From assembly GCA_963678705.1 (NCBI GenBank), contig OY783206.1, positions 25,617,807 through 25,681,806 on the forward strand: 64,000 nucleotides of DNA. Reading direction: 5' to 3'. The position numbers and the translations under genes are program-made. Source of the stretch: Panorpa germanica (lineage: Eukaryota; Arthropoda; Insecta; Mecoptera; Panorpidae). The notes beneath the pieces are model-generated. The model did not search any database and was not told where the DNA came from. It was given only the letters and a program-made list of their open reading frames with translations. Position 1 is the first letter of the stretch, and every line of letters begins with the position of its first letter. Positions 25,581 to 37,177 of the stretch are shown here, one piece after another.

Positions 25581-27181
25581 TTTAAAAAAAGATCAGAAAT
25601 TTTAATCAGTATTATAAATAAAGAGTACGAGTATTTAAAATAATTATATATCCTATATTATAATGTTCCAAGTGTATATTTATATGTTTATATGTTTACG
25701 CGATTCGTATAGTGGCTCGAAAACTGTTCCATGCATTTTATTGAAAATTGTCTATTTCGTAGAGAATTCCAAGACTTTTGGCGTTCTAGCATTTTCCCCT
25801 GAATTTCCTGGAACTTTGCTCTACAACTTTTAATTCATAAAAGATAGAAAGTTGAAATTTGGCATGTGTATTACGATTTACAATGTTAACATTTTTCAAA
25901 AATTAGAATTCGAAAAATTGCAATTAGGGGGTGCGGTAGGAAATTTTGGATTACATAATATTGAAATATGTTATTGAGAAAAAAAAATTCAAAATTGAAA
26001 AAAAATATTTGGGGGCACGAGGCGGCTTTTGTCGAGGGTAAAATTAGTGCTAGAAAGTTTATATTTTATACATGGACTAACTGTGGTACCTAATTAACAG
26101 ATCGAAAAAAAAATCACAAATTTTGAAAAAAGTTGGCCAAATAATGAACAAATTGAAAAAAATATATAATTTTGTAGTCAGTTTATATGAAAAATGATTT
26201 GTTGTTATATCTAAAATAAATACGGAACGAGTTAAAAATTTCAATCTTAAAAATGGAATTTAAACTTGAAATGAAATGAAATTCATACACAAACAGTCGT
26301 CGCTTGCGACGGGGTTAACTCTAGTTAAATATATATGTAAATAAGAAATAAAATAAAATATTTCATAATATTTGAACAGTACTTATTTACAATTTTACTT
26401 TTATATTTTAAAACAAATTGAGCACGCTTTCTCTTCCATCGCATAAAAACAATATTATACACATTACATGATAATTCTTTTCTTAAGAATAATTTTAACA
26501 CTTACACCTATTTTATTTTTGATGATCTGATGAATGATGATGATATTTTTGATTTTTGTTTTTTAATTTCAATCATTTTTCTGAATATTTCATTTATTTA
26601 TGAAAAATTTGTTTACATACGTTGCCAAATTTTTTGTTATTGTGTGTATATTTAAAGCTACTATTTTCTTAACACTTTTTAACTTTTAGCTTCTGATAAC
26701 CAAAAATATGGCATATATTCACATTCCGTACGAGATGCATCAACTACAATTTTGTGTTTTAGACTGGCTGTAGCATACTGCATGATCGCTCTGTTTTCTC
26801 ATTACTTCTTTATTTACAAATCATTTTTTTCAATTTTAAACAGCTAAATAATTTACTGTTTTCATTGTTTATGTTTTTAATAATCATGACCTTGTACGTT
26901 ACATTGTCATTCACCGTATTGTACAGGTTCATTGTTCTTATATTCTTTATGTTTATGACATTTCTGGAGACAACCAACTTTATTGCTCTCAACTAAAGAT
27001 GCATTTCATAATACATTTCTATTAAAATGTACTCAATAAAATAAAGATATTAAATAAATAAAAAAGTAATACTAAACTCTTGTATAGAAACTCAATACCA
27101 TTAAACAATTGCCAACTTGTCATTGTGTGCGTTAGAACCCCAACTGACCAGTGGATAGTTTTTGAATCAGAATACCTTATT
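25581..27181. other. Intergenic; repeat-like block at 26010-26185, no gene
   Basis: AT-rich. The stretch GGGGCACGAGG...ATTTTGAAAAAAGTTGGCCAAATAA at about 26010-26185 resembles 53884-54060 (GGCACGAGGGCACGG...ATTTTGAAAAAAAAATTGG), so it is probably a dispersed repeat. No convincing gene. The 60-codon open frame at 26810-26992 lacks features. Confidence 0.4.
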
Positions 27182-27412
27182 ACAGCGGATGGACAAAATA
27201 ATATGAACTCTTGTAATACAGTACGTGTTGTTGCATGTTAGCAACACTGCTTGCGTGTAAATAATTCGAATAGTATGTATTGCACAGATTTCGTGCTAAG
27301 TTTTGTAGGTTATGTATCAGTGTAGTACACGGTTTGTTCTGCGACTAGGATATGTGTGATCTCTCTGACTTCACAAGACGGCAAATCGTTGCTGCTTGGT
27401 TAGTGTGAGCGT
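27182..27412 (+). mobile_element. Tc1-like transposon 5' fragment
   Basis: Starts at a TA with CAGCGGATGGACAAAATAAT, a Tc1-type terminus. It reaches an ATG at about 27353 followed by MCDLSDFTRRQIVAAWLV and a stop, matching the start of Tc1-like transposases (DLSEFQRGQIVGA). The rest of the element is missing. Confidence 0.55.
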
Positions 27413-27568
27413 GTGTGACAAGACCTTAACAAAATTAAACCAGCAATGTGATTGGCTATAACTTCCATGCCCAGTTTTTTGTGTTTTATCTAATCGTACT
27501 CCTTTATTAATAAAATGATTCTGCTGTAAGACAGTTGCCGTTAGGAGTTAGGAGTTAGATTGCCGTTA

Positions 27569-27660
27569 GGAGTTATTGAAAAATAATTAAACATTTAGGA
27601 TTCTAATAACCAACTTTATTAATTAGAGTATACTTTTATAGAATTTAAACATAGGACACT
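27569..27660 (-). mobile_element. MITE fragment (AATGGGCTTGTGTCC family)
   Basis: Diverged 90-bp piece of the MITE end (GGAGTTATTGAAAAATAATT ... ACTTTTATAGAATTTAAACA, then TAGGACAC), lacking the last bases of the terminus. It lies between the two zinc-finger genes. Confidence 0.6.
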
Positions 27661-28348
27661 TGATAAAAGACGCAGAAAATATTGCGCTGATCTGAGAATC
27701 AAACCTAACCCTACAGATATTAAAGGTTTGTATGGCTCTTGTTTTATGTGAAAATGAACACTAGAATTTTCACAATAACAACATTGCAGAATAATAAAAG
27801 CATAAGTTTGAATACATGTGTCTTACAAAAATAAATTCCAAAATCTGATAACCTTTATTAAATAATAAAAATATTAAATAAACTCAAAAAATGAATTTTT
27901 ATTATTTATTAAATCAACTCTATTGTAAATCTTAAATTTTTATTGATTATTGACAAAAACATTTACTAAAATTTACACTTATAAAAATAAACTCTTAATT
28001 TAAATTAAATTACAAAACAAGGAAACATCTAATCTCAAAATATCTTCTAATATTAACTTTATTATTTAAAATTGATTGCTGAAAGACAGCTTTCAAAATA
28101 ATAGGCACAATTTAAAAGTGTATAGAAAGTGAACGTTCATTTTAATTAATTGGTTCATGCAGTGATCCTTTGACTAATTAAACATGAAAACAACGTTTTC
28201 TATGTAGTCCTATTTATAACTTTATGTCTTTCTAATATTGAAAATATTGAAAGTATCATTATAAATCAACAAGAATTTAAGTTTTCTTAACTTAATTCTA
28301 AGTTTCAGTAAATAACTTTCTTTTAAAAGCTTTATCGCACATACCACG

Positions 28349-29569
28349 TTAACAAAGTTTTTTAGCATGATTGATTAAATCTCGTTTTCGTTTAAACGTT
28401 TTATTGCATTCATTGCATGCATATGGTTTTTCTTCGGCATGTACAACTTTATGCTGGGTTAAATCTCCTTTTCGTTTAAACGTTTTATTGCACCCATTAC
28501 ATAGATATAGTTTTTTGTTAGCATGTATAACTTTATGCATGGTTAATTCTCGTTTTCGTTTAAATGATTTATTGCACCCATTACATAAATATGGTTTTTT
28601 GTTAGCATGTATAACTTTATGGTCATTTAGACCACTTTTTCGTTTAAACGTTTTATTGCATTCATCGCATGCATAAGGTTCTTCTTCAGCATGTACATTT
28701 CCATGCCCGATTAAGTTATGTTTGCGTTTAAACGTTTTATTGCATTTATCGCATGCATATGGTCTCCCTTCAGCATGTACAACTTTATGCTGGGTTACTT
28801 GATGTTTGCGTTTAAACGTTTTATTGCATTCATCGCATGCATATGGTCTTTCTTCAGCATGTACAACTTTATGCTGAATTAAATCTTCTTTTCGTGTAAA
28901 TATTACATTGCACCTCTTACAAGAATAAGTTTTTTTGTTAGCATGTACAACATTAAGGCTGATCAATTCACATTTTCGTTTAAACGATTTATCGGACTCA
29001 TCACATGAATTTAATTTATCTTCCACATGTTCATCTTCGTGTTTTATCAAACTTCTTACATTATCAAAAGATTTGTTGTTGTTACTAACGTTACAAGTTT
29101 GTTGATGTTGATTTTGAACGGGATGCTCACTGCGTGCGTGTTTAAGTAACAATTTCTTTTTGGTAAACGACTTGTTACAATTATTTACTTCGCATATATA
29201 ATATCTCTTTCTTATATGTTCTTGTATATGCAATACTAGATTGTCAAGAATAGAAAATGTTTTACTACATACGTCACAGATAAAAATTGATTCATTAAAA
29301 TCTTGTAATAAATTTTGTTGAATATCAGTAACTGCTTTTAATTGTTCTTTAGGCAATAAGTTTAAATTTGACAATTTAGTGAAGTCAGTCGAGATTTCAA
29401 AGTCCAGTTGAGCGGATGCTGAATGATCATTATCTTCCGTGTAAGAAGTTTTCCATGGTTCATCACCATGACAAGCAGACTCATGCTCTTGAGAGGAAGC
29501 CGTACAGGAATCTTCATCCACCTCGCTTTTAATGTGAAACAAAATCTTCTCTCTGTTGAACATTGTCAA
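28349..29569 (-). CDS. C2H2 zinc-finger protein 2 (406 aa)
   Basis: Paralogue of gene 1 on a duplicated segment; 3' and 5' flanks align too. Seven C-terminal fingers with KTFKRK-type helices and H-AE/AN-KKPY linkers are mostly intact, the last ending in HAKKLC. Upstream fingers are mixed: FICDVCSKTF and YYICEVNNCNKSF are good, but QTCNVSNNNKSF and NSCDESDKSF have lost a Cys, and the latter also a His. The start MTMFNREK is downstream of the family N-terminus: 29576-29680 still encodes LEIDEHNLYIFDKS on the minus strand, followed by stops and a frameshift. The family acidic module is therefore lost from the protein unless an upstream splice restores it. Likely DNA-binding; target unknown. Confidence 0.75.
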   Translation of the reverse strand: MTMFNREKILFHIKSEVDEDSCTASSQEHESACHGDEPWKTSYTEDNDHSASAQLDFEISTDFTKLSNLNLLPKEQLKAVTDIQQNLLQDFNESIFICDVCSKTFSILDNLVLHIQEHIRKRYYICEVNNCNKSFTKKKLLLKHARSEHPVQNQHQQTCNVSNNNKSFDNVRSLIKHEDEHVEDKLNSCDESDKSFKRKCELISLNVVHANKKTYSCKRCNVIFTRKEDLIQHKVVHAEERPYACDECNKTFKRKHQVTQHKVVHAEGRPYACDKCNKTFKRKHNLIGHGNVHAEEEPYACDECNKTFKRKSGLNDHKVIHANKKPYLCNGCNKSFKRKRELTMHKVIHANKKLYLCNGCNKTFKRKGDLTQHKVVHAEEKPYACNECNKTFKRKRDLINHAKKLC

Positions 29570-29575
29570 TTCCTT

Positions 29576-29680
29576 ATTTTTATAAACTTTTCCCTTTATA
29601 TTCTACTTTCAATATGCTTTTGTCAAAAATATATAAATTATGCTCATCAATTTCAAGTTTTATTTAACTTAGATTTAGAT
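29576..29680 (-). pseudogene. Decayed N-terminal module of zinc-finger gene 2
   Basis: The minus strand reads LEIDEHNLYIFDKSILKVEY and then stops. This aligns with EIDEEDLSVFDKSMVKIEL of gene 1. It is now out of frame with the downstream coding sequence. Confidence 0.6.
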
Positions 29681-29849
29681 TTATGTCTTTTTATTACAGT
29701 AATCAGCCTCTCACATCGAAATAAATTTACTAATCAGTTTTAAAAACGAATATAGTTTAGAAATATTATAACCTTAAAATTTTTGGTAAATTATAAAACA
29801 GCACTTGACTCCAAGCATTGTGTCAGTTAACAGGTTTTTCGCATTGCGG

Positions 29850-29910
29850 TAACAATTGCTGGGGCCTGTTATCAAATTAGGAAACATGCAGCCAGCGCCA
29901 GTGACACTCC
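29850..29910 (-). promoter_or_regulatory. Upstream block shared by the zinc-finger family (gene 2)
   Basis: AACAATTGCTGGGGCCTGTT and AACATGCAGCCAGCGCCAGT here align with the block upstream of gene 1. It is about 300 bp from the start codon used. Confidence 0.45.
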
Positions 29911-30147
29911 TTGACACAACAGGCAATCATAATTGATATCAGTTTTCTATGTAACTGCCAACGTAATATGACTTTATTGATTCTTTAAAGTAAAATGTTA
30001 TGCAATGTTTTTCAGTTTACTTGTGAATTATGTCTAGAGTAGACCATAGCTGTAAAGATAAAAATACCGTATCAAAATATTTAACATTAAAAACTTCATT
30101 ATTTTAGAAAAAGATCAGAAAATTTTAATCAGTAGGTATTATAAATA

Positions 30148-30441
30148 AAGTTAGGGTTGTAGGGTTGTTTGATATTTTGATATATAAATACATATAGCAG
30201 AGATTTATGAGCTGTAAGGTTGGTAACCTTACACAAGGATTGTGATGTCACATGCACTTGGAATGTGTACAACGTTGAATCCCTTTAATAATTAAAGAGA
30301 CAAAGTGACTTTTTTAATTGTTAATATCTCTTAACATATAAGGAGTTATTAAAAAATAATTGTACATTTGAGGTTCTAGTAACCCACTTTATCAATATTT
30401 AGTACACTTTTATAGAAATTAAGACGTAGGACACAAGCCCA
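30148..30441 (-). mobile_element. MITE fragment, one terminus (GGACACAAGCCCATT)
   Basis: About 290 bp matching one end of the MITE in the orientation opposite to the 33352 copy, and ending GGACACAAGCCCATT at 30441. The other end is missing. It lies just past the 3' end of the DUF229 gene. Confidence 0.75.
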
Positions 30442-30639
30442 TTGGAAAATACTTTCTATGTTTTCTAACGTTAAATAATTCTAGCGGCATTTGTAACATA
30501 ACATTTTATTTCAAAATTAAAGCAAAAGAGTCAATAAAATACAATAAATTAATCAATTAAACTATTATTATTATATTATTAAACACAAATATTTTATTAT
30601 TAACATTATAACAATCAATTACGAGAATAAAACTTAAAT

Positions 30640-32592
30640 TTAAAATTTACAAACACAAAATGGCTGCTTATTATAATCATACATACATTTACCTCTGTCT
30701 TTGTAAACATCAAGTGGACGAACGGAGTCAATCACAGCCAAAGAATCTTCCACTTTATTCATAAATTTATTTTCCAAATTAATAGCAGTTGCTTCATATC
30801 TAAAGTCACCTGGAGAAGTCTTAACTGTAATTCTAGTATCAAAGGAAATATTTTCTAGACTATTCGAAAACTGCGGTATGTTTGCGTCAAGAATTGCAGA
30901 CAAGCTTTGAGGCACACATTCCGAATAATTAATGGTTTGCTCATTAATATAACGAACAACATGTTCAGCAAAATAGAGCGAGACGGGCGACTTTAACTGC
31001 TCATCTATTCGAGGAGCGCAAGAACAAAATTCCATTTTAATTCCAGCATCTTTGCAAGTTCGAGTCTTTGGTATTTTTAAAAACAAACTAATTCCCCTTG
31101 GCAGTGGTGAGGTTTTTAACAACATCGTCCTTCGCCTTAGCTCATCACTCTTTAAGTTAAGGGAGTAGTTCAAAAGGTCCTTCATAGTTTCATGCAGGTC
31201 GTAGTTTGTCACAAGATTCCTGACGTTTGCTCTTAAGTTACGAACAGCTGTCAAATATGTTTTGTGAAACCAAGCCGGAAAAACGAAATACATCAAAGGC
31301 TGTCTACTTTCCAGCTGCATCGCTCGAACGTTCAAATTGTCATTGAATAACTGAAATCCATGGTCGCTTAATACTATTAGAACTGTTCTTTTCATAGACT
31401 TCTCTAGGGACAAGCTCTTTAGTAGTGATAAATAGGAATCATCTCCGAGGTAAGAGTAGTTAAATTCGTCATGAGTAAAGCTGCAGCTCCAAAATATTCC
31501 AAAGTAAGAAAGATTTTGCATCGCGTGTACAAATTTTTTGATGTATTCCAACATTTCCTCGAATAGTAGTTTTGATCCACTACAATAATAAGGGTTGTTC
31601 TCTTTTATTCTATCTTTGTATCTTACGTAATACTCAGCACTTAGGTAGTGTAGTAGATAGTAATCAGTAGGTTGTTTAAGAAATCCTTTCATCTCGTAGT
31701 TAAAAGCAGAAAGGTATATCGAGTCTTCAATAAATGCCGTTCGGTATCCTGCTTCTTTAAAGTCATTCCAAATGAATCTACAATCATCTAAGTACGTGCC
31801 TTCCTTCGTCCAGCATTCCTCTGCTAACTCATGTCTGCTACGCCCTGTCGTGACTGTTATAAGATTTCCCAAAGTGTTATAAAAAACTTTGTTAAATCCC
31901 ATCATTTCAATGGCCTTCATTTCGTTTACCAAATAATCAGCTGTTTTCTTCATGGTTCTATGAAAATGTGTTCTTGAAATGGCATCTATACCTAACATCA
32001 ATACATTTAGCTTGTCATTTGTTTTTGACAGTTCCTTAGAACGATTTTCGACAGATTCTTTCAACGGCACAAAAGCGAAGAAGTCTTTGTATATAGTCTC
32101 GTTATTCAAGCTACAATTTACCATAATGAACTCTACAAGAATGACGACTTTCTCCGTGAAGGTCTCGCAAGTGTTTTTGAATTTGTATCGATGATCACTC
32201 TCATTTAAAAACTTAGTCTCTGGTCGATATAACTCCACGTAACAACATTTTAAATATGTTCCGTCATTTTGAATTCCAAACGACGAAAATGCATCTTTAT
32301 TGATCCAAATAGATGTGTGGTTAGATAGGATTAACGACTTTGTTGTATTTTTATATTTACAGATGATTGGTTCTGGTTTCTTTAATGGCTTTATCAAATC
32401 TTTGTGGACATCCGTTGTTGGCATCTTACATCCGGGAGTATAAACGGAATACACAACTTCATTCGGATCACGTGCATCTCGCTCAGTGACATCTCTGACA
32501 TTTTTAATATTTTGTTTTATAATAATGAACATGCTGGCCGAGATTATTGAAATAATTATTACTACAAATAGAAAATGGGAAGTTTCCTTCAT
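30640..32592 (-). CDS. DUF229 family membrane ectoprotein (650 aa)
   Basis: Intronless gene for a DUF229 protein, a family widespread in insects and nematodes with an alkaline-phosphatase/sulfatase-like fold. The N-terminus (residues about 7-25, FLFVVIIISIISASMFIII) is a signal anchor, so the rest should face the secretory lumen or cell surface. Several NxS/T sites (NTT, NHT, NES, NYS) and many Cys support that. Family landmarks seen are LGIDAISRTHFHRTM, the NTLGNLITVTTG segment, FIWNDFKEAGYRTAFIED and the metal-site-like VLSDHGFQ. Length is near the family norm. No substrate is established for the family and I do not assign one. No upstream intron was needed. It sits between two MITE copies whose termini face it, and opposite in strand to the FAS genes. 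Confidence 0.85.
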   Translation of the reverse strand: MKETSHFLFVVIIISIISASMFIIIKQNIKNVRDVTERDARDPNEVVYSVYTPGCKMPTTDVHKDLIKPLKKPEPIICKYKNTTKSLILSNHTSIWINKDAFSSFGIQNDGTYLKCCYVELYRPETKFLNESDHRYKFKNTCETFTEKVVILVEFIMVNCSLNNETIYKDFFAFVPLKESVENRSKELSKTNDKLNVLMLGIDAISRTHFHRTMKKTADYLVNEMKAIEMMGFNKVFYNTLGNLITVTTGRSRHELAEECWTKEGTYLDDCRFIWNDFKEAGYRTAFIEDSIYLSAFNYEMKGFLKQPTDYYLLHYLSAEYYVRYKDRIKENNPYYCSGSKLLFEEMLEYIKKFVHAMQNLSYFGIFWSCSFTHDEFNYSYLGDDSYLSLLKSLSLEKSMKRTVLIVLSDHGFQLFNDNLNVRAMQLESRQPLMYFVFPAWFHKTYLTAVRNLRANVRNLVTNYDLHETMKDLLNYSLNLKSDELRRRTMLLKTSPLPRGISLFLKIPKTRTCKDAGIKMEFCSCAPRIDEQLKSPVSLYFAEHVVRYINEQTINYSECVPQSLSAILDANIPQFSNSLENISFDTRITVKTSPGDFRYEATAINLENKFMNKVEDSLAVIDSVRPLDVYKDRGKCMYDYNKQPFCVCKF

Positions 32593-33351
32593 TTTTGGTT
32601 CGGGAATGAGTATCTAGAGTCTTCACATTATCATTTTGCTTCAGCTTGTCTGTTCTTTCTGTAAATTTATAGAAATGTTAATACTTTTATCAATGTTGTA
32701 GCATATCTAGATACATTAGGCATTTCGGTATTTTTGCTATGAGTCATCCAGAATCAAAGTAATCTATTTGATAAAAAATCAGCTGACTGAGCTCTATATG
32801 AAGTAAAATAGGCTTTTTGATAAAAAATGTTTAAATTATCGTAAACCGTTATCAAATATGCTACAAAGAATCAGAGTTGGCTAATTACTTTGACAAGATC
32901 TGTCAAAACAACCTCAAATTTGTCTATTACCTAATCACTTTTAGGTTATATTTCGTTTTTGACATTTTGATTTGTCCTACACAGACTAGCTAAACGAGAG
33001 ATTAAGACACCTAGCCAGTACTAACAACTTAACCTTACTTTTCCGTCTGATTGATTGATCATTGTAGTGAATGCACTGCGTGTTTGATTATTCTTTTTAC
33101 CACGTCGTAACTAATTATTAAAAATAAGCAGCCGTGGAATATCACCGATATAAAACACAATTTCCTAATTTAACTTTAGATACACAACGAAAATAAAGTT
33201 TAATTTCTTAACTTCAGTGTTTATAAAAATGACAAAAGGGAAAGTAATATTTCACTAATTTTCATAATTTGACATTTCTAATATGTCGTTTGTTTTTAAA
33301 TTTTTAAATTACATTATCATAACACCTAAGTTATGGACAGCGTTCATAAAT
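32593..33351. other. Upstream region of the DUF229 gene, no gene seen
   Basis: AT-rich. It presumably holds the promoter of the minus-strand DUF229 gene, but no clear core motif is recognisable. Confidence 0.35.
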
Positions 33352-33925
33352 AATGGGCTTGTGCTATATCTTAATTTCTATAAAAGTGTACTACATATTG
33401 ATAAAGTTGGTTACTGGAACCTCAAATGTCCTATTATTTTTTAATATCTCCTTATATGTTAAGAGATATTAACAATTAAAAAAGTCATTTTGTCTCTTTA
33501 ATTATTAAAAGGATTCAACGTTGTACACATTCCAAATGCATGTGACATCACAACCACTGCCAACTTTACAGCTCATAAATCTCTGCTATATGTATTTATA
33601 CTCGTATATCAAAATATCAAATATTATTTACAGCTATTTCAGGGTTAAATAAAATAAAAACTTATTATTCATTGACTTGACTTGATTATTTGACTACCAA
33701 CAGCTACAAAACATTACCACAGCACTCAACAAATAACTGACGTTAAAATGCATTTCACGTCATACAAATATGGCAGACCATTTCTAGCACTAAAACTACA
33801 ATTCAAACTTTTAATTGCCATATCTCTGTCAACATTTAGATATTTAATAAAATAGACACGCCAATACACATTTATTAACATCAATTTCAGTCAAAAATTG
33901 AAAAAAATGAGGACACAAGCCCATT
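33352..33925 (+). mobile_element. Full-length MITE, 574 bp
   Basis: Bounded by AATGGGCTTGTG and its inverted partner GGACACAAGCCCATT. No coding capacity. Aligns end to end with 54562-55153, and in inverse orientation with 52174-52779. I saw no clear target-site duplication in the flanks. Its superfamily is unassigned. Confidence 0.85.
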
Positions 33926-35161
33926 GTGATAAAATTCGTAGTTACGCTCGAATTCGCCGTCGCTTCAATTCGCTTGCAGTGTGCGACGAGCCTGTGTCTC
34001 TTGTCTTTCTTGTAGAAGTGGGATGGCAATAGATCGGCAGCGAGATTGTAGATCTGGTTATATCGTTAAAGTTTTCTTTGTATTTGTGCAAAGACGTAAG
34101 GAATGGCGCGTTGCAGTGCTTGACGCTAATATTAGGTTCTTCTAAAGCTTCTTCTTCCTAAAGCTTATTTAAATAAGAAGCACGTGCTTTCGCGCGAATG
34201 AAGATATACACTGTTAAAACAAAAGGTAAAGTTTTAGCTCTTTAAATTAACATTGTAAAAAAAGTTCTGCATTTTTTGCGTGCAAGTTCTGCATGTTTTG
34301 TGATGTCTTAATATGGTGAAACGAAACATTTGCTTTATAAAAGTCGTTGAACTTTATTATAAATAGGGCTTCTGTAATTTATGTTAAAAAATGTAATATG
34401 TTATGATAGCAAAGGTGATAAGCGATATAACGATTAAAAAATATATATTCAATTGTTTATTGCCATTTAAGTAACATTTGATTACAATATACTCGTACTT
34501 TTTTATTTCCTGAGTAATCAATAGTTTGAAAGAATCCAGTAATGATGAAACAAAATCCTTTTGAAAGAAGTAGGAATAAAAGGAGTCGTCGACTTACGCG
34601 GATATCGAAAAACCGCGGAAAATAGTGCCTGATCTTCAACTCCAATAATGGTTGTCAACTCTGATGGCTACCATGTTAATTTCCCATGGAGCCCATGAAA
34701 AGCTAGTAAATACACTAACGCCGAATGTGTACATTGAATCGATACTATTTGAATTTATTATCAGGTCACTTAAAGAACATCGTAAAAGTAAAAATAACGT
34801 TTTGAGTTCTATGAAAGGGTTCGTGAACTCTTTTTTATTGATCGTTTTTTTAATTTTTAATTGAATTAAAAATAAATATATGCCAATTGACGTTTTATAT
34901 ATTTAATATCCAAACCTTGACGGAGTTATAGCTATATCAAATTTAAATTTCAGTTTGCCGCTTGTTTTAGATATGTATAGTAGAAGAAATAAGTAATCGA
35001 GATTATTTTTCTTTGTTGGCAACCTTCATTATATAATACTTTATAAGACACATAACTTCATGGGATGTTAGTAGTAAATGATGTATTACATACCATACAT
35101 ACTTGTATGCGTATAAAAGAAATGGCAAATTTTCTACATGGTGCATACATTGGAAGTTTCT

Positions 35162-35310
35162 ATAGAGTTGAATCCCTTTAATAATTAAAGAGACACTGTG
35201 ACTATATTTACTGTTAACATCTCCAAAAATCTAAGAATTTATTAAAAAAATAATTGGATATTTGGTTCTGGTAGTCAATTTTATCAATATATAGTACAGT
35301 TTTTTTAAAA
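35162..35310 (-). mobile_element. Decayed MITE fragment
   Basis: GTTGAATCCCTTTAATAATT followed by AAAGAGACAC and ATCAATATATAGTACAG matches the middle and one end of the MITE with many mismatches. It has no terminus. Confidence 0.6.
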
Positions 35311-37177
35311 TTAAAAGATTGTTCACCTTCGCGCAACTTTCTATCTATTACAATTTATAAATTGTGAGTTTTCTTCCAGCTTTTTTAAATTTACGGATTC
35401 CAAGAAATGCAGCGAACATTCGAGGACGCCAAAAGTCTTACAAAAGAGTCGTTACAACATAGTTAATTTTCAAAAACATTAACTAAGCTGTTACCGTTGC
35501 TACCAAACTAACGCGTAAATATATAAACAAGCAAGGGTGCCTTCCACTAAGCGTTCACAACAAAGAGTGTATTGAATGGTTTTGAGCGTTGAAAAAATAA
35601 GGATTGCGATAGTAGATGCTCTGTAGCAAAAACTATATCTACAAATAAAATTAATTTTTCATAAAAGAAATATATTCTAAATGATAATGACGGTATCGGG
35701 AAAAATGTATAAATGGCAGTTAAATATGAATTAAAATTATGTATATTAATCTTATTTAACATAATTGTATAATAAAATAAAATCCTATAAAATATCTCTT
35801 TCCGAATCTTATAAAGTAATTTTTTCTGTCATCGTCATCTTTAAGTTTTGCGTTATGTTTAAACATAGCGCCGAAATGATCACAACGGCCACTACGACCC
35901 AACTCTTCAGATAGATCGTTGTGAGCTTGGCGTGAACGAAATGAATGACGTCATTAGTGATGTTTTCGAATAGTATGAAGTTGTGAACGCTGGAACTATT
36001 ACTATTTAATTTTTACTGATAAGAGCAATAAGTTAATTTTTAATATCTGTAATAGTTTTAATATTTTAATTTAACAAAATTTATAAATCATTGAAATGGG
36101 AGTAGCATCGAACGGCTCTCAAAAACCCCCTTCCTACTTCCCGTTTGACTCCACTATTCCGTTTCTCTTTCTTGACAAATTTAAATATTTTAAAAAACAC
36201 AATGGCGGATTTATCATTATTGCGATACAACTAAATAATTTTAAGTTTTACTACTTCTTAACTTATGGCTTATGCGTGACCTATGCTGTATAAACACACA
36301 CACATACATACATATATATAAGGAATACACAGATTTCGGGAGGCGCATTCTAAGTGAACTCTTTAGTGTGAATATTTCCTGTGAGTTTTTCCTTAAATTG
36401 AAATACAGGTTAGTGTAAATTTTCTCGCAAAACAAAAACTTGAATATTACATTAAATTTATCGAATACTTTACTTATCCAAACATATAGTATAATTTATT
36501 CAGAAATTTTTTTTACGGTTTTTTTTTTTAATTTAATTTTATTTGTGGTGGTATTTATGTATCTATAAGTGTTGCATTTATGAGGAAATAATTAATTTTG
36601 AAAATAACCAAACCAAAAATTTTATTACTTTTTATTGAGAGCTGACTAATTTATTGTGAATCATAACTTAAATTATATAAAACTGCAGTGTATATTGATA
36701 AAGATGAATATCAAAATCTCAAATATACAGCTATTTTTATTCAATTCACAATATTAAAGAAGTATTAACGATTATAGACTAGAGAAAAGTGTAGTCCGAC
36801 AGTCAATACGAAATCTTTAAAACAGTTAATGACAAATTTATTTATTTTTGTGAAATGAATGTGGCAACAGTGCCAATCCAAATGCCATATGCCCTATAGC
36901 ACCTCATTATATTTAAGTAGTTAAAAAGTAAATAAAATAAGAATAGAATACGTGAGTATGCATTGTTCAATTGGAATAGATAGTAAAAGTGTTTTGTTCG
37001 CATGACCTTGATCGCTGTAAGTTGTATTATTGTGGCTATTAAATTAATAATTTGCCGCAGTATCCATACAGTTAAAGAGCTGTATAGCTGTAGGTATGTA
37101 TTTCTTTATTTAATACCTACAACAGTGTTGTAGATTCATCTTAAATTAATTCCAACATTAAATCGTCTACCTTATGT

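Noticed and set aside
33844..34029. 61-codon minus-strand open frame
   Set aside because: Overlaps the MITE terminus and has no recognisable domain.
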